Source: Limnomonas spitsbergensis
Taxonomy: Eukaryota; Chlorophyta; Chlorophyceae; Chlamydomonadales
Direction of reading: 5' to 3'
Assembly (NCBI GenBank): GCA_037349105.1
Contig: JAYJMM010000020.1
Location: 180,001 to 244,000, forward strand
Length of the DNA: 64,000 nucleotides
The translations under genes were made by a program, and so were the position numbers. The number at the start of each line of letters is the position of its first letter. The stretch's first letter is position 1. Below the pieces are notes generated by a model. The model was not told where the DNA came from, did no database searches, and saw nothing but the letters and a program-made list of their open reading frames with translations. This document shows, in pieces, positions 10,101-20,500 of the stretch.

Positions 10101-13100
10101 GGTTCGCCCTGGAATTGGGGGACCTGGCTGCCATGGACTCCAGGCAAGGACCAGGAGACCATCAGCAGAGGAGCCAGGGGGAGCAACAGGCGGGGCGCGG
10201 CAGGCGAGATCGGCCCAGCCAGTGGGAAGCCAGGCCCAGAGGGGATGGACCAGGAGTTGCGCCATACCAGAACAGCAGCCAGCCTGCCAGGCAGGAAAGC
10301 AGAGCCAAGGGCGTCACGTGGGCCGACCAAGCCACAGCCTTGACAACCAGCACCCACAGCGCTGGGGGCGCCCCCAAAGCCTGCTTCCAATGCGGCAGCC
10401 TGGACCACCTGGCAAGGGACTGCAGGACTCCCAGGGCTAGAGACGAACGCCGCCCTGCTCCCCTGGCCACTGACATCACCACGGGGCAGGCACGGCCGCC
10501 TCAACAGCAGTACCCACCGCCTCCAAGACCGCAGGGGCCACCCGTGAACAGGACCTACGACAGGAACCAAGGAGGCAGGCCGGCCCAGAGGCAGCCGCAG
10601 GGGCAGGCGGGGCATGGCCAGCAGTCCGCTCATCTGTCTCACCTTTCTGGCCCCTCCGAGCTCGCTGAGCCGGATGGGTGGCACCAAGCGGTGGCCGAAA
10701 TGCTCAGCGAGTCCGTGGCCCTCCTGACGCAGGTTGGGCTGGCACCCAAGCCTGGAGAGTACAAGCAGGCAGCCCACAACGCCAGGCCACGGTCCTTTAG
10801 ACCCTCCTCTAGCAGTGAGGAGGAGGAGGAACCACTGGCTGTTGAACACCCTTCCAGGAAGGGAGAGAAAAGGCTTGCTCTTAGGCGACTAGCTGACGGC
10901 CTGTGCGATGTCCGTGCGCAGGTGGGCTACATCAACGAACGACTTACAGCGCTGGCGCACACCACCATGCCCATGGGAGTCACGCCGGTCCGTGGTGAGC
11001 CGGGCTGGATAGGTCAGGGTCGTAAGATCACCATCAGCCCGAGGCTACAATACTTCACAAACGACAGGCGAGATTACAGCCAGTGCGTAGGCCTCATGGT
11101 GAAAGGGAAGGTGCTGGTGGCCCAGAAGGCACTAATGGACACGGCATGTTCATGCCATGTCATCACCGTCAACATAGCAGAACAGCTGGTAGCCATGGGG
11201 GCCAAGCTGGTGAGGACGGATGAAAAGATCAGGACAACCGATAATGCAGGAGCAGACCTGTACGGGATTCTGTTCATCTACGTCGTGTACGGGTATGGAA
11301 GCCCTAATGCGATCGTGGAGAAAGCAGCGGTCAGGGTGGTCAAGACGCCTCCTGACGCGTATGAGCACCTGGTAGGGAACCCCGAATTCCTCAAGTATGG
11401 GGGAGTCCTAGAAGCCGCAGGGCGCCTCACCCTGTTCCCTCAAGGGGGAGCCGACGGGCTCACCCTGCCGCTAGAACTGATATCACCAGCAGGATCCCAC
11501 CAGGCGGCCGCGGCAACCTGGGCAGGCTTGGACGACCCCGCCTGGGTGCCTGAGGAGTGGCCGGCAGATTGGGGCGAGATGAACCCAGACTTAACCCCAC
11601 AATGTGCCATGGTGACAGGTACAGGAGGCGGCCCTGCGACGCAAACTACAGTCGCCGCAAACCGTGTCACCCGTCTGCCCGCGGCAGAGGCACCTGCGGC
11701 AGCACCAGAAGGGGCCAAGCCGGCCAAGGCCAAAGGGGCCCGTGGCGCAGGTACTGAGGCAGCGCGCCAGCAAGCAGGGCAAAAGGGAACCAACCCTGCT
11801 GCAGCGCCAGAGGCAGACCCAGTAGCCCGTACCCAGGCTCACGCAGCACCGGCGGATCCGGATGGTACCAGGGGTACCGGGAGCCGGCCCATCAGCGGAG
11901 ACAAGGGCGGCGAAGCCGGGGGCCCCTCGGTAGCAGCACGGGACAAGGACGGCAAAGCCGTGGACCCTCCCGTAGCAGCGCGGGACAAGGCGAGGCTAGC
12001 CATGGAACAGGAGCACACCGTCCGACATGAGGTCAGGAATGCCCTGCGCAACAGGGACGGCCCCTGCGCGTATTGCGACATGCGCAGATCGCATACGGAC
12101 CAGGAATGCGAGCGGCGGCTAGGGGAGCTCCTGGAGAACGAGCCGGGCCGGGGAGTAGACACGTACAGCACAGGCAGCTGCCAGCCATGCTCTCCGGCTG
12201 CGCACACTCAGGACACCAGCCACAGCGATGAAGGAACCACTGATTCAGAGTCTGAGCTGCAGGCAGACAGGGACGCTCCCAGGGCAGCCGTCGTCAGCAG
12301 CCTGGAGGCCCAGGTCCAGGTCCTGAACAGGGCCATCCGGGTCGCAGCCAGGCAGAGAATCGCCAGCAGGGAGGCAGACATCTATTCCTTCAAAATGGAG
12401 CAGGCCCGGGCAATGGCGGACGGCGCTTCAGACAGGGAGATGGCACGATGGAAGGGCGAATGCGCCAAGTGGATCATAGAGGTGAATGATCTCAAAAGGA
12501 GGTACAAGGAGGAGTTCAAGGGCACAGAGGCAGCCCCTGAGCCGGGCCCCCAGCGCCCCTGTGGAGCCCAGCAGGAGGCCTGCAGCGGGGCCAGGGAGGC
12601 CAGGCAGCAGCAGCCTGCGGCAGACACAACTGTCGAGCCCCAGCAGCAGGACGCGGCACCAAGCAAGGAAGCCAGGGGAGGAGGACAGGGCGGCCAAGAA
12701 GGAACGCCCAGGGGTAAGCCCACTGAGGTGCAGGAGGTCCTGAGTGAGCTCGACGACCCTGGCCTAGGGGACTACCCGGAGGACCTGTTGCAGTCTCTAC
12801 GGGACAACAGAGCCCAGCCCAAGCAGGGCAATCAGCCCAAGGCAAGGGCCAGCCGCACCCCCTCTCCACGGGCAAGGGAGTCAGGCAGCGGCCCTAGCCG
12901 CAACCCCGACAGCGGCAGGGCGCCCAGGAGCGCCATCGCCGCAGAGCGTCAGCCAAGGGAAAGGAGCCCACGGCGCAGTAGCCACAGCAGGGAGCGGCGG
13001 GCTCCAAGCACCGAGCAGCACCAGGACGGGCGCTGGCCGGGGGAACTGACAGAGAGAAGGAACGGCGCACAGCAGCCTCGGGCGAGGTCACCAAACAGAA

Positions 13101-13495
13101 GGCCACCTCCACCCCCGCAGGGCACCAGCGGTGGCAACCAGCGGCCCAGGGGCAGGGAGGCCCTCAGCCCAGACGGCGGGGGCAGGAACAGAAGAACCCG
13201 CAGCCGCAGTCCCGTTACCCCAGGGAACCCACCCAACCACGGCAGCAGAGAACCCGAGGGCGGGAGCGGCAGGCGCTGGGAAGGGGAGGCGCCACGCAGC
13301 CCCCGCGGCGAGCGTTGGTCGCAGGGCAGAGCCAGAAGCCCCATTCGGCAAAGCCAGGCCCACAGCCCCGGAAGGCGTTCGACAGCCAGGGGAGAACAGG
13401 ATGGTCAGGTGGGCGCCGCTGGAGGACTCTGCCCGGGGCAGGACCGGCAGAGCACCCCCTACCCAGAAGGAAGCATGTTACAAGTGCGGAGGTAG
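7121..13495 (+). CDS. ORF1: gag-like polyprotein with zinc knuckles and aspartic protease
   Basis: 2,124 codons from an ATG. The first ~800 residues are Gln/Arg/Ser/Pro-rich and low in complexity. About 9,530-10,140 is an ordered, helical-looking segment with gag/capsid character (residues ~804-1007). It is followed by a CX2CX4HX4C zinc knuckle at 10,382-10,423. Around 11,138 the triad D-T-A within LMDTACSCHVI marks a retropepsin-like protease (usual motif DTG/DSG; DTA is also known), with a hydrophobic strand pattern up to ~11,450. A second Cys/His cluster (CX2CX5HX4C) lies at 12,065-12,109, then a coiled-coil-like stretch near 12,300-12,530 and an SR/RS-rich tail. The frame ends inside what becomes a zinc knuckle in the +1 frame (ORF2). 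Gag and protease would form and mature a particle. This is a very long gag for a Ty3/gypsy element. Confidence 0.88.
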   Translation: MQDAVVDHDRHLHPEAARRSARVRGMEPGNDPMTPINAAVAEEARLIAIGLSDGEYAGIMENKVQGADSTLALDEDMVQVQVTRRGIGRGGIARIPPGPSQEDEQWPVPDDESLDPTSEPPTVRSQTGGVGEGGGPARPPDDLPAEAEREGGEAEPRPDQEPQLEPTVVKGMVQSTMVRMERTRSSEQQSQGESAETTGRPRELQKYSDTQATTMQATRIWQPQADPHAKVVPPDQHGRMQAPTGIPPRPDLHRVKQARPPRIPAEEATEASTYGTPQSRFPASANRPSQETVAEGSSREKEDSGQAHSLYGYFSNPEWTPIPGERRQAVGERAGGISQPGAAEPLGLQPIGWADILQWAGRLWQQVCSKCFVHLSDQARAIKEFQSHHLAEWATKALMGIPHTGQDRATLLAALRRVSRGPAGPEAALAVKAFADGWCNGTAGDLEEPESEQEELEEWEGFEASRLQQDDRREVQWQQQTEGTIPVARQARWESLEASSEPSLRNQRLDVERRPRPSSPAASEQPRATSFQQDPASRRASRQESHDLLRFVDQHGGQESQVDHIAEFLRGQAAQARGRPERSQGPSQGRRVVQEINPAGPTGGDYQQRQESRDDCLSASEAREYTGGTQPSRHSSYQPSRQAESEGGRSQDPARQPSEGSRPSGRRQSHLSADRRDQRDRRRQSPTRNGGGGSGSDPSMSGSEDTEGHGPGSSRESARRRRERIAQEQAETNIRLQQQMILQLAGGTRFTKIPNIQGNVPVLDMSHPGAVAARQYCQACSSWGSHNRLALSDEPPALAVVAGEIAGSCQSPSAMALLVRSLVGMWTAKPACVGPLVVAIRSAPQGDKASREVERIREAWRTPVEEPTCEVSLLTLWIRVVQREVGKPTSDERAAITGLKLGVKTTLDPGVKPEETVEAFAFRVMSTAELLQISRDAVDHFGRRHSVAHMFYEGLPGAVRVKLTAFIMTVPGYLHMTDEAQVEVLTQQVLLWERFALELGDLAAMDSRQGPGDHQQRSQGEQQAGRGRRDRPSQWEARPRGDGPGVAPYQNSSQPARQESRAKGVTWADQATALTTSTHSAGGAPKACFQCGSLDHLARDCRTPRARDERRPAPLATDITTGQARPPQQQYPPPPRPQGPPVNRTYDRNQGGRPAQRQPQGQAGHGQQSAHLSHLSGPSELAEPDGWHQAVAEMLSESVALLTQVGLAPKPGEYKQAAHNARPRSFRPSSSSEEEEEPLAVEHPSRKGEKRLALRRLADGLCDVRAQVGYINERLTALAHTTMPMGVTPVRGEPGWIGQGRKITISPRLQYFTNDRRDYSQCVGLMVKGKVLVAQKALMDTACSCHVITVNIAEQLVAMGAKLVRTDEKIRTTDNAGADLYGILFIYVVYGYGSPNAIVEKAAVRVVKTPPDAYEHLVGNPEFLKYGGVLEAAGRLTLFPQGGADGLTLPLELISPAGSHQAAAATWAGLDDPAWVPEEWPADWGEMNPDLTPQCAMVTGTGGGPATQTTVAANRVTRLPAAEAPAAAPEGAKPAKAKGARGAGTEAARQQAGQKGTNPAAAPEADPVARTQAHAAPADPDGTRGTGSRPISGDKGGEAGGPSVAARDKDGKAVDPPVAARDKARLAMEQEHTVRHEVRNALRNRDGPCAYCDMRRSHTDQECERRLGELLENEPGRGVDTYSTGSCQPCSPAAHTQDTSHSDEGTTDSESELQADRDAPRAAVVSSLEAQVQVLNRAIRVAARQRIASREADIYSFKMEQARAMADGASDREMARWKGECAKWIIEVNDLKRRYKEEFKGTEAAPEPGPQRPCGAQQEACSGAREARQQQPAADTTVEPQQQDAAPSKEARGGGQGGQEGTPRGKPTEVQEVLSELDDPGLGDYPEDLLQSLRDNRAQPKQGNQPKARASRTPSPRARESGSGPSRNPDSGRAPRSAIAAERQPRERSPRRSSHSRERRAPSTEQHQDGRWPGELTERRNGAQQPRARSPNRRPPPPPQGTSGGNQRPRGREALSPDGGGRNRRTRSRSPVTPGNPPNHGSREPEGGSGRRWEGEAPRSPRGERWSQGRARSPIRQSQAHSPGRRSTARGEQDGQVGAAGGLCPGQDRQSTPYPEGSMLQVRR

Positions 13496-14441
13496 CGGCC
13501 ACTTCGCCTTCGAATGCAACCAGACGCAGGCCCAGCCTTGGAGGCCCAGCGGCGGGGGCGAGGGCCGAGCACCAGCCCAGGACAACCCGGGACACAGTCG
13601 CTTCAGGCAGGAGGAACCCCCCAGCGGCAGCCAGCAGCGCGAACGCCTCCGCGACCTGTTCGAGGCAGCCAAGGACGAGCCATTCGAGGTATGGGCAGCC
13701 AGGCAGGCAGGCGCCCCGCCCGCCAACTTCCTGCCAGGACCACCGGAGGGACCCAGGTGGGCGGGCAAAGGGGCCCATGGGTGCTTCGCCACCATCCCCA
13801 GGGGGCACGACCCAGGGTTCAACGAACCAGACACCTGGTTTGAACAGGAGTGGGATGACGCATACCTAGAAGGGCAGGAAGAGCAGGCAAGGCAACCATT
13901 GGGCCTTCATGAAGGACGTGAGCCTGAGCCAGGGTTGGACCCAGAGGGGATGGCCACGGAGGCACGGAACGGAGAGGTGCCCCAGCAAATCCATCATTGG
14001 CGGGTGGCCGTGGAAGCAATTGCCACCAATGGCCTCTTGACCATGCCCGCAGACGCCCCTAAGAGCACAGCCCATGCCCTAGAACTCCTGGACTACCTGC
14101 GACGCATGGGAGCACCAGCCCCTCAAGAGGGGTGGCTCGCCTTGCTCGCAAATTTCCTAGTCACGCTCAGGGCCAGGGAAGACCAGGGCAACAGCGAGTC
14201 AGAGGGCAGCGCCCACAGACAGGACCCTGAGATATCAGGGGAGGCCTCAGGGCAGGAGGGGGAGTCAGACGACCTTTCCCAGGACATTTACGACACCTGC
14301 ACGACGTGTTGTGCCCAGGTACCCCGGAAGCAGGGGCCCCCGCCGCAGGCCCAAGGCCGGCAGCTTCCGCGGAAGGAGGCGGTAGCAGCTCCACGCTGCA
14401 GGCCCATGGGGCCACAGGGGGCGTCACCAGCCGGCCCCTAG
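13401..14441 (+). CDS. ORF2: zinc-knuckle linker frame between gag/protease and pol
   Basis: The frame is open from 13,131 without an ATG; the first ATG is at 13,401, inside the end of ORF1. It carries a perfect CX2CX4HX4C knuckle at 13,476-13,517 (CYKCGGSGHFAFEC), followed by acidic and mixed sequence such as the segment with EPDTWFEQEWDDAYLEG, and a helical-looking part near 13,990-14,170. The composition is protein-like and differs from ORF1's RS tail, so I think coding moves from ORF1 into this frame by +1 somewhere in 13,380-13,480. It overlaps the ORF3 frame at 14,306-14,441. The shifts may be programmed frameshifts, or this copy may simply carry an indel. I found no canonical slippery heptamer in the right phase. 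Confidence 0.65.
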   Translation: MVRWAPLEDSARGRTGRAPPTQKEACYKCGGSGHFAFECNQTQAQPWRPSGGGEGRAPAQDNPGHSRFRQEEPPSGSQQRERLRDLFEAAKDEPFEVWAARQAGAPPANFLPGPPEGPRWAGKGAHGCFATIPRGHDPGFNEPDTWFEQEWDDAYLEGQEEQARQPLGLHEGREPEPGLDPEGMATEARNGEVPQQIHHWRVAVEAIATNGLLTMPADAPKSTAHALELLDYLRRMGAPAPQEGWLALLANFLVTLRAREDQGNSESEGSAHRQDPEISGEASGQEGESDDLSQDIYDTCTTCCAQVPRKQGPPPQAQGRQLPRKEAVAAPRCRPMGPQGASPAGP

Positions 14442-14500
14442 CCGCAAGCAGCGGGCATCGCAGCTGCAGGACAGAGCACGGACCAACAGAAAGGACATGG

Positions 14501-17500
14501 ATGCAGGAGGAAGTACCCAGCGAAAGAGAGCAGTGGTGGGAACCAGAGGAGCCGCAGAACCCAGACCACTGGGGAAACAGCGACCTCAGCGCAGTAGAAG
14601 ACGCAGAGGACCTCGACGCACCGGGCCCAGGGCCTGGCGAGCCCTGGCCTAGGCATTGCTTCGTGCAGTGGTACCCGGCAGGAACAGACATGCCAGAGGT
14701 AGCCGCCACAGCGGCCATGATCACCCTTCCCGGCGCGGGCGCGGACGGCCTGTGCAGGTTGCAAAACCATTGGTGCGTACCGCGGGGGGAAGTCATCTGT
14801 GTTGACAGACAGGCAGCAATGCAGGCAGTAGCAAGGTTGGTCTTCCCCATGGACGCGGTCACAGCAGGGCTCCTGGCTGCGGCCATTAAAGGTCACATCA
14901 GACCTAGCACGGCCATGGAAGAGTTCATGAGCTCCACATGGCCAACTCCTCTCTATGCCAACTGCGTCAGCGAACTCCTGGGCAGCGTCGTCAAGGAGGG
15001 GATTACCGCAGCAGAGGAGCAGTTCAGGACCAGCCAGGAGATACCAGACGCGGCAAGGGCATACGGCATGTGGCAGCACGCCCACGACGGGTTCATGCGG
15101 ACACCGTGGGCAGAGAACTGCGTCATGACTCTCGCTCGCCACCCGTGCCTGGCCAACCAAGCCGTCTGCGTACCCACACAAGCAGCAGCCAGGCAGGCGT
15201 ACGCCCTGGCGGCACTGCGGGACCACAGCGGGTACGACGGTGCCGGGATCCTCCACCCAGGAACGCCTCGCCAATGCCCCGAGATCGTCGAGAGGGGGCA
15301 AGACATCGCCAGAGAGGTCATGGGCCAGGGGGTCCCCTGGGGGTACGAGCCAGGTGACGCCAGGGTCGCTATCCCGGTTCGGCTGGCGGTGGCACACTAC
15401 CACGAGGACCTGGAGGGGCAGTGGCCGCACCCAGCACCGCGGGCGTGGATACACATGCACGCAACACGCGATGACCAGCCCGTGTGGTTCTTCTTCAAGA
15501 CAGCTACCCAGGTGCAGAGTGACCGGTTTCCCTCCGTAGAACGGGCAGAGGAGCACGCGGTGTCCACCTTTCGAGGAACAGACCCGGCGGTGTGGACCAT
15601 CATGATGATGGCCCTTAACAGGACATTGCTGCCAGGACAGATGTCAGCAGCTGTCCACAACATCGAGATAGTGGACGAGCTTTGGGCACCCCAAGAAAGA
15701 GCCGACTGCCCAACGCACGTGTCAGCGCACTGCACGCCAGCAGCGGGCGCCACCGCATGGCAGGGCGAGCAGGCCCTCACCCTCTCAACCTTTGCTCAAG
15801 GCAGGCTACAGAGCTGCCTACAGCAGTGGATGCGGGTGGAACAGGCGGCCTACTACAACGGCGTCCCATCCATCTTGCTGCCCCACTGGTCTGCACCGGC
15901 GGCCACTGTCCGCCTTTGGTGGCAAAGGCACCCCAGGGGAGCCGTCACGCTCCACCCCCTATTCAGCGGTAGCAATCACGATGAGGCCCTGAGGGACCTG
16001 ACAGGCCTGCTGGATAGGGGCATAGCGGACCGCCAAGAGACGCCGCGGGGGCGTTGGGGAGCATTCAGGGAGACAACCAGCCCAGGCAGCACGCACAGCC
16101 CCGACGAAACTACCCTCAACATGCAGCCAAGCAGCAGGGAGCATTCTTTCTTCACCTCCCTGAGGGGGGGCAACTACGAGGTGGATTGGCCCGAGTCAGA
16201 CGAGGATAACAGCTTGGCAGGACTGCCGCAGCTCCTACATGACTCGGATTCCGAGGAGGAACCAGCAGCCACAGCAGGGCACACCGCGCCACCAGAGGGG
16301 AGGGTGGCAGTGCCCGGCGAGCATACTGCACCTTCAGCCGGGCATATGCAAGGGGACAGCCAGCAGAGCAGAGCCACAGAAGGGCGGCCAGAGCCTGCAG
16401 CAACCCTGGGATTCCAGGCTGACACCTCACCCAGCTGGAGCAGGGGGCTCAGCGACACCAACAGCGAGGCCAGCAATCCTGATCCTGAGGACCCTGGCGC
16501 GCCGCGCTTGGCAGCCGAGGGGGAGCCCGATCACAGGAGTGCAGATCTCAGCAAGGAGCAGTGGGATGACGAGTTACGACAGTTTGTGGCCCAACGGGAC
16601 AGGCAGCGGCTCGAGGGCGGGGCACCATGGCCAGTCCTCCAGGGAGGCCCAGAGCCCAGGGGCGGCCGCATCGAGGCCAGCCTACGTTACAGGCTGAGCA
16701 TGGTCCCAGACCCCAGCCCCGACCCCAGGCTGCAGGGACGCAACCAGGCAGCGGAGGAGCGGCGGCAGGCATTCCGCGGCCGATTAGGGGCCCTCAGCGA
16801 GGCACAGCCGCCAGAACTGAAGGGGGACCCAGGCACAGACGGCGCTGGGACCTCAGGCCAATCCTCTGGCTCCGGCCAAGAGCGCAAGGAGCCGTGCGCA
16901 GGGTGCGACCAGGCCCGTGCAGGCGAACGCGTGATCTGGTGCAGCGCATGCGGACTAGCATGGCATGACCTGTGCATGAGAACACCGCGGACAGGGGCAG
17001 CCAGAGTGTGCCAGTTCTGCATGACCCCCGAGGCCAGGCTGCCAAGCTGCTTGGGATGCGGAGAAAGCATTGGCCCAACAGAACAGCCCAGCCGGCGTTG
17101 CTGTCGGTGCCACGCCAAGGCATGCGGCACCTGCATGGACAAGCCAGGCATAGGAGGTACCCGGCGAGGGGTGTGGGCCTGCTGCGGCTGCAGCGATGCA
17201 GTTCCCCCGGCGTGGGGCCACCACTCCGTCCACAGCGAGCCGTGCGAACGCTGCGGAAAAAAGGGGCACGACTACCACGCCTGCCCCGCACCACGCCTGC
17301 GAGAGGGCAGATGCGCCATCTGCTTCCACCAGGGGCACTTAGCCATGGCATGCCCCGAGAGGAACCAGTCGCTGGGTTTCATCAGGCAAAGGCAGATGGA
17401 GGAGGACTCCAGGCTCGGGGTGCGATGGTGGTGCAGCGCGCAGGAAGCCTTGCCCGGCGAAAGGGAGGTGGTGTTCAAGGCAGCGCACAGCAGGGCAACC

Positions 17501-20500
17501 ATCTCCGACGTACGGCAGGCCATCGAGGAGCGAAGGCAGGACGAGGCCAACCAGGCTAGAAGGGGGGAGCAACGCCCAGTGCCATTCAGGGAGTGGTACA
17601 GGGAGACAGCAGACCAGCCCCTACAGCCGTCCATGCACGCGGTCCAGTACGCCCAGATCCTGTCCATCGGGGCAGAGCTCATCAAGGCCAATGACGAGGG
17701 GCGGTGGCCAGAGGCAGGCGAGCCATTGGACGACTGGCCGGTGGAGTGGGGGGTTCCGGAGAGAACCAGCCTATGGAACTACCAGGCCATCCAGCGGACG
17801 ATGCTCCAGCCCCACAAGCTGGGCAGACAGCCGCGCAGCGCAGCCAGGAGCAGCAGCAGCGCCAGAGCCCAGACTGTCAGCCCGGAAGGCGCTTACAGAT
17901 CCGCTGCAGGCTGCACAGGTCCAACAGCGGCAGAGGGACATCAGACCCCCACCAGCAGGGGCGAAAACAGACCAGCGGACTCCTCCAAGGTCAGGGCCGC
18001 AGCAGCGCGAAGGGCAAGGAACGCCAGGACCCGCGCGCGCCAACGACGCAGGAAAGCAGCGGCAAGAGACGCCAGTAACAGCACAGGGTGCCCATCGCCG
18101 CCCACCAGGATCAGCCAGGTGGAGCTGGAAATCTCCTGGCGGGAGGGACCAGAGGACCAGGGCCCGCCAGCAGCGCCGTCACCGGCAGCCCCTGCAGGAC
18201 CACAGCCCAGCCCCAGACAGCAGCCGGCCTGCAAGGGTCTCCTTCCCTGCACAGCGTTCAGGGGCCTTCTGGCTTGCCTGTGCCACCTGGCATTGGTGTG
18301 GCTCCTGCTCTCCTGCCTCCCTGGGGCACAGGCCAGCGGAAGGGGCGTGCGAGGAGGGGGATTCACTGCCGGACAAGGAGCATTCGTCTGCAGCAGGGAG
18401 GCAGCTGCCAAGCTGGAGCCTGGTTGGCTGCGACCCCCAGTGGATATGCCCGCCCCTCGACCCCCCCGTCCGCAAAGCACCTGGGATCAGGGCACATCCA
18501 ACGCAGGGCCACAGGCAGTGACAGGGGAACCGCTGGCAGGGGGAGTCATCGACATGTTCCAGCCCGGAGGGGTGGTGCATGCGCCCTCAGAGTACGTCAA
18601 AACTGAGGAGGGGTGGCTGCTCGGGAAGCACCCCGACTTTACTGGGGAGCAGCAGGAGCAGCTGGAGCAGAGCCTACGGGACCGTCAGGGGGCGTTCGCC
18701 TACTCCATGCTTGAACTGCCAGGCTACTGCGGTGCAGAGGGTGAGTTTACGCTGGCCCTAGAGGACGAGCACAGCTCGTGCTTTCAGAAAGCAAGGGACA
18801 TGCCACCCCCTAAAGCAGCCATTTTCAAAGAGAAGTGCCAGCCCATGATAGAGGCAGGCATTATTGTCAGGGTCCCCAAGGGAGGGCCCATCAAGTTTGC
18901 GGCCAACTCGGTCGTAGCGGCCAAGAAGTGTGCCGAGACGGGCGAGTGGTCAGACCACCGCATTGCGCATGACATGAGGAGAATGAACCTCCGCACGGCC
19001 AAGCAGGAGTTTGCTATCCCCAGGATGGAAACTATCTTTCAGAACCTGGGCACAGCTAAAGTATTTAGCAAGGTGGATCTGAGGTCAGGATTCATGCAGA
19101 TCCCGATCAAGGTCGAGGACCAGCCCAAAACGGCTTTCTGGATGGGCCCAGAACTATGGATGTACACAAAGTTGAACTTTGGACTGCGCAACGGGCCTCC
19201 CTTCTTCCAGCGTATGATGGAGGAAGAGATCGCCAGGGCGGGCCTGAGCTCCTTCTGTGTGGCTTTCATTGACGACCTGCTGGTGTATAGTGACACACCT
19301 GCAGATCACATCAGGCATGTCGAGCTCATGCTAGACATGCTCCACGCGGTAGGACTGCGAGCGCATCCTGACAAGTCCCTGTTTGGGTGTGCCACGGTGG
19401 AGTACCTAGGCCACAACGTCTCGGCCCAAGGTCTCACACCGCACGCAGCCAAAATAGCGGCCGTCATGGCTCTGCCCGAACCCGCATCGGTCAAGAACAT
19501 TCAGGAGGTCATGGGATTCCTTAACTTCTACCGGTGCTACATCCCGGATTTCTCTCGCAAAGCCGCATGCATCAACGCATTGCTTGTCAAGGGGGTCCCG
19601 TTTGTGTGGGGTCCCGAGCAGGCCCAGGCGTTTCAGCTGATCAAAACTGAGATGTGCGAAGGAGGCAGGGTGTTACGCAGACCTGACTACAGCGGAACGG
19701 GTCCAGATGGCAAGGGGCCACCAAGGCCATTCCTGTTGTACACCGACTTCTCTAAACAGGGTATAGGGGCGGTGCTAGGGCAGTGTGACGACAGCGGCAG
19801 GGAGTACATGGTAGCCTGCACTTCCCGTTCCCTGAACAAAAGCGAAAAGAACTACTCGTCGTTTCAGGGGGAAATGCTCGCCGCTGTGTACGCTGCCCGG
19901 ACGTACCGTCATATGCTCTTTGGGTGCAAGGTGCATTTGGTCACAGACCACGAACCCCTCACCTATCTCATGGATAACCAGGCCCTAGTGGGGCAGCACG
20001 CACGCTGGGCACTCATGCTCCAGGAGCTTGACATCACCATTGTCCACCGGTCAGGGGCCTGCCACCAGAACGCAGATATCCCGTCTAGGTCACCCCTCCC
20101 GTCATCTGACGACCGCACAGGAGCGCGGCTAGACGATGTCGCCCCTGAGCCGCACAACCCTAGTGGGGTCACCTGCGGAGCTCATGTCGCTATGCTCACA
20201 GGCCTAGGCAGGGTAAATCAGTGGCACGCAGATCAGGTGGTTCGCCTGGCGCAAGAGGGCAGACGAGGCGTGCGCCGCCTGCGGGCCGCTGAGACGGCAT
20301 GTACAGTGGCCCCGTGCGGCCAGGCTATCTCCAGCGCAAAGGATGAGGACGATGAGCAGGCACAGCCTGCCAGTACTGCAGAAAGAGCTTTCAATAGTAG
20401 GGCCAGGGCCCGGGACCTGATCAACAATGTGCTGACCGACCTGCCCCGCTCGACTCCGGCCCACCTCCATGCAGGGGTGGATACGGCATGCCTACCAACA

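Noticed and set aside
14306..14441. Canonical -1 slippery heptamer in the ORF2/ORF3 overlap
   Set aside because: The GGGGCCCCC run is not in the X-XXY-YYZ phase for the ORF2 frame.
9388..16430. Long minus-strand frames opposite the giant element's ORFs
   Set aside because: GC-rich DNA with biased codons leaves antisense frames open. The sense strand has ordered catalytic motifs; the antisense has none.
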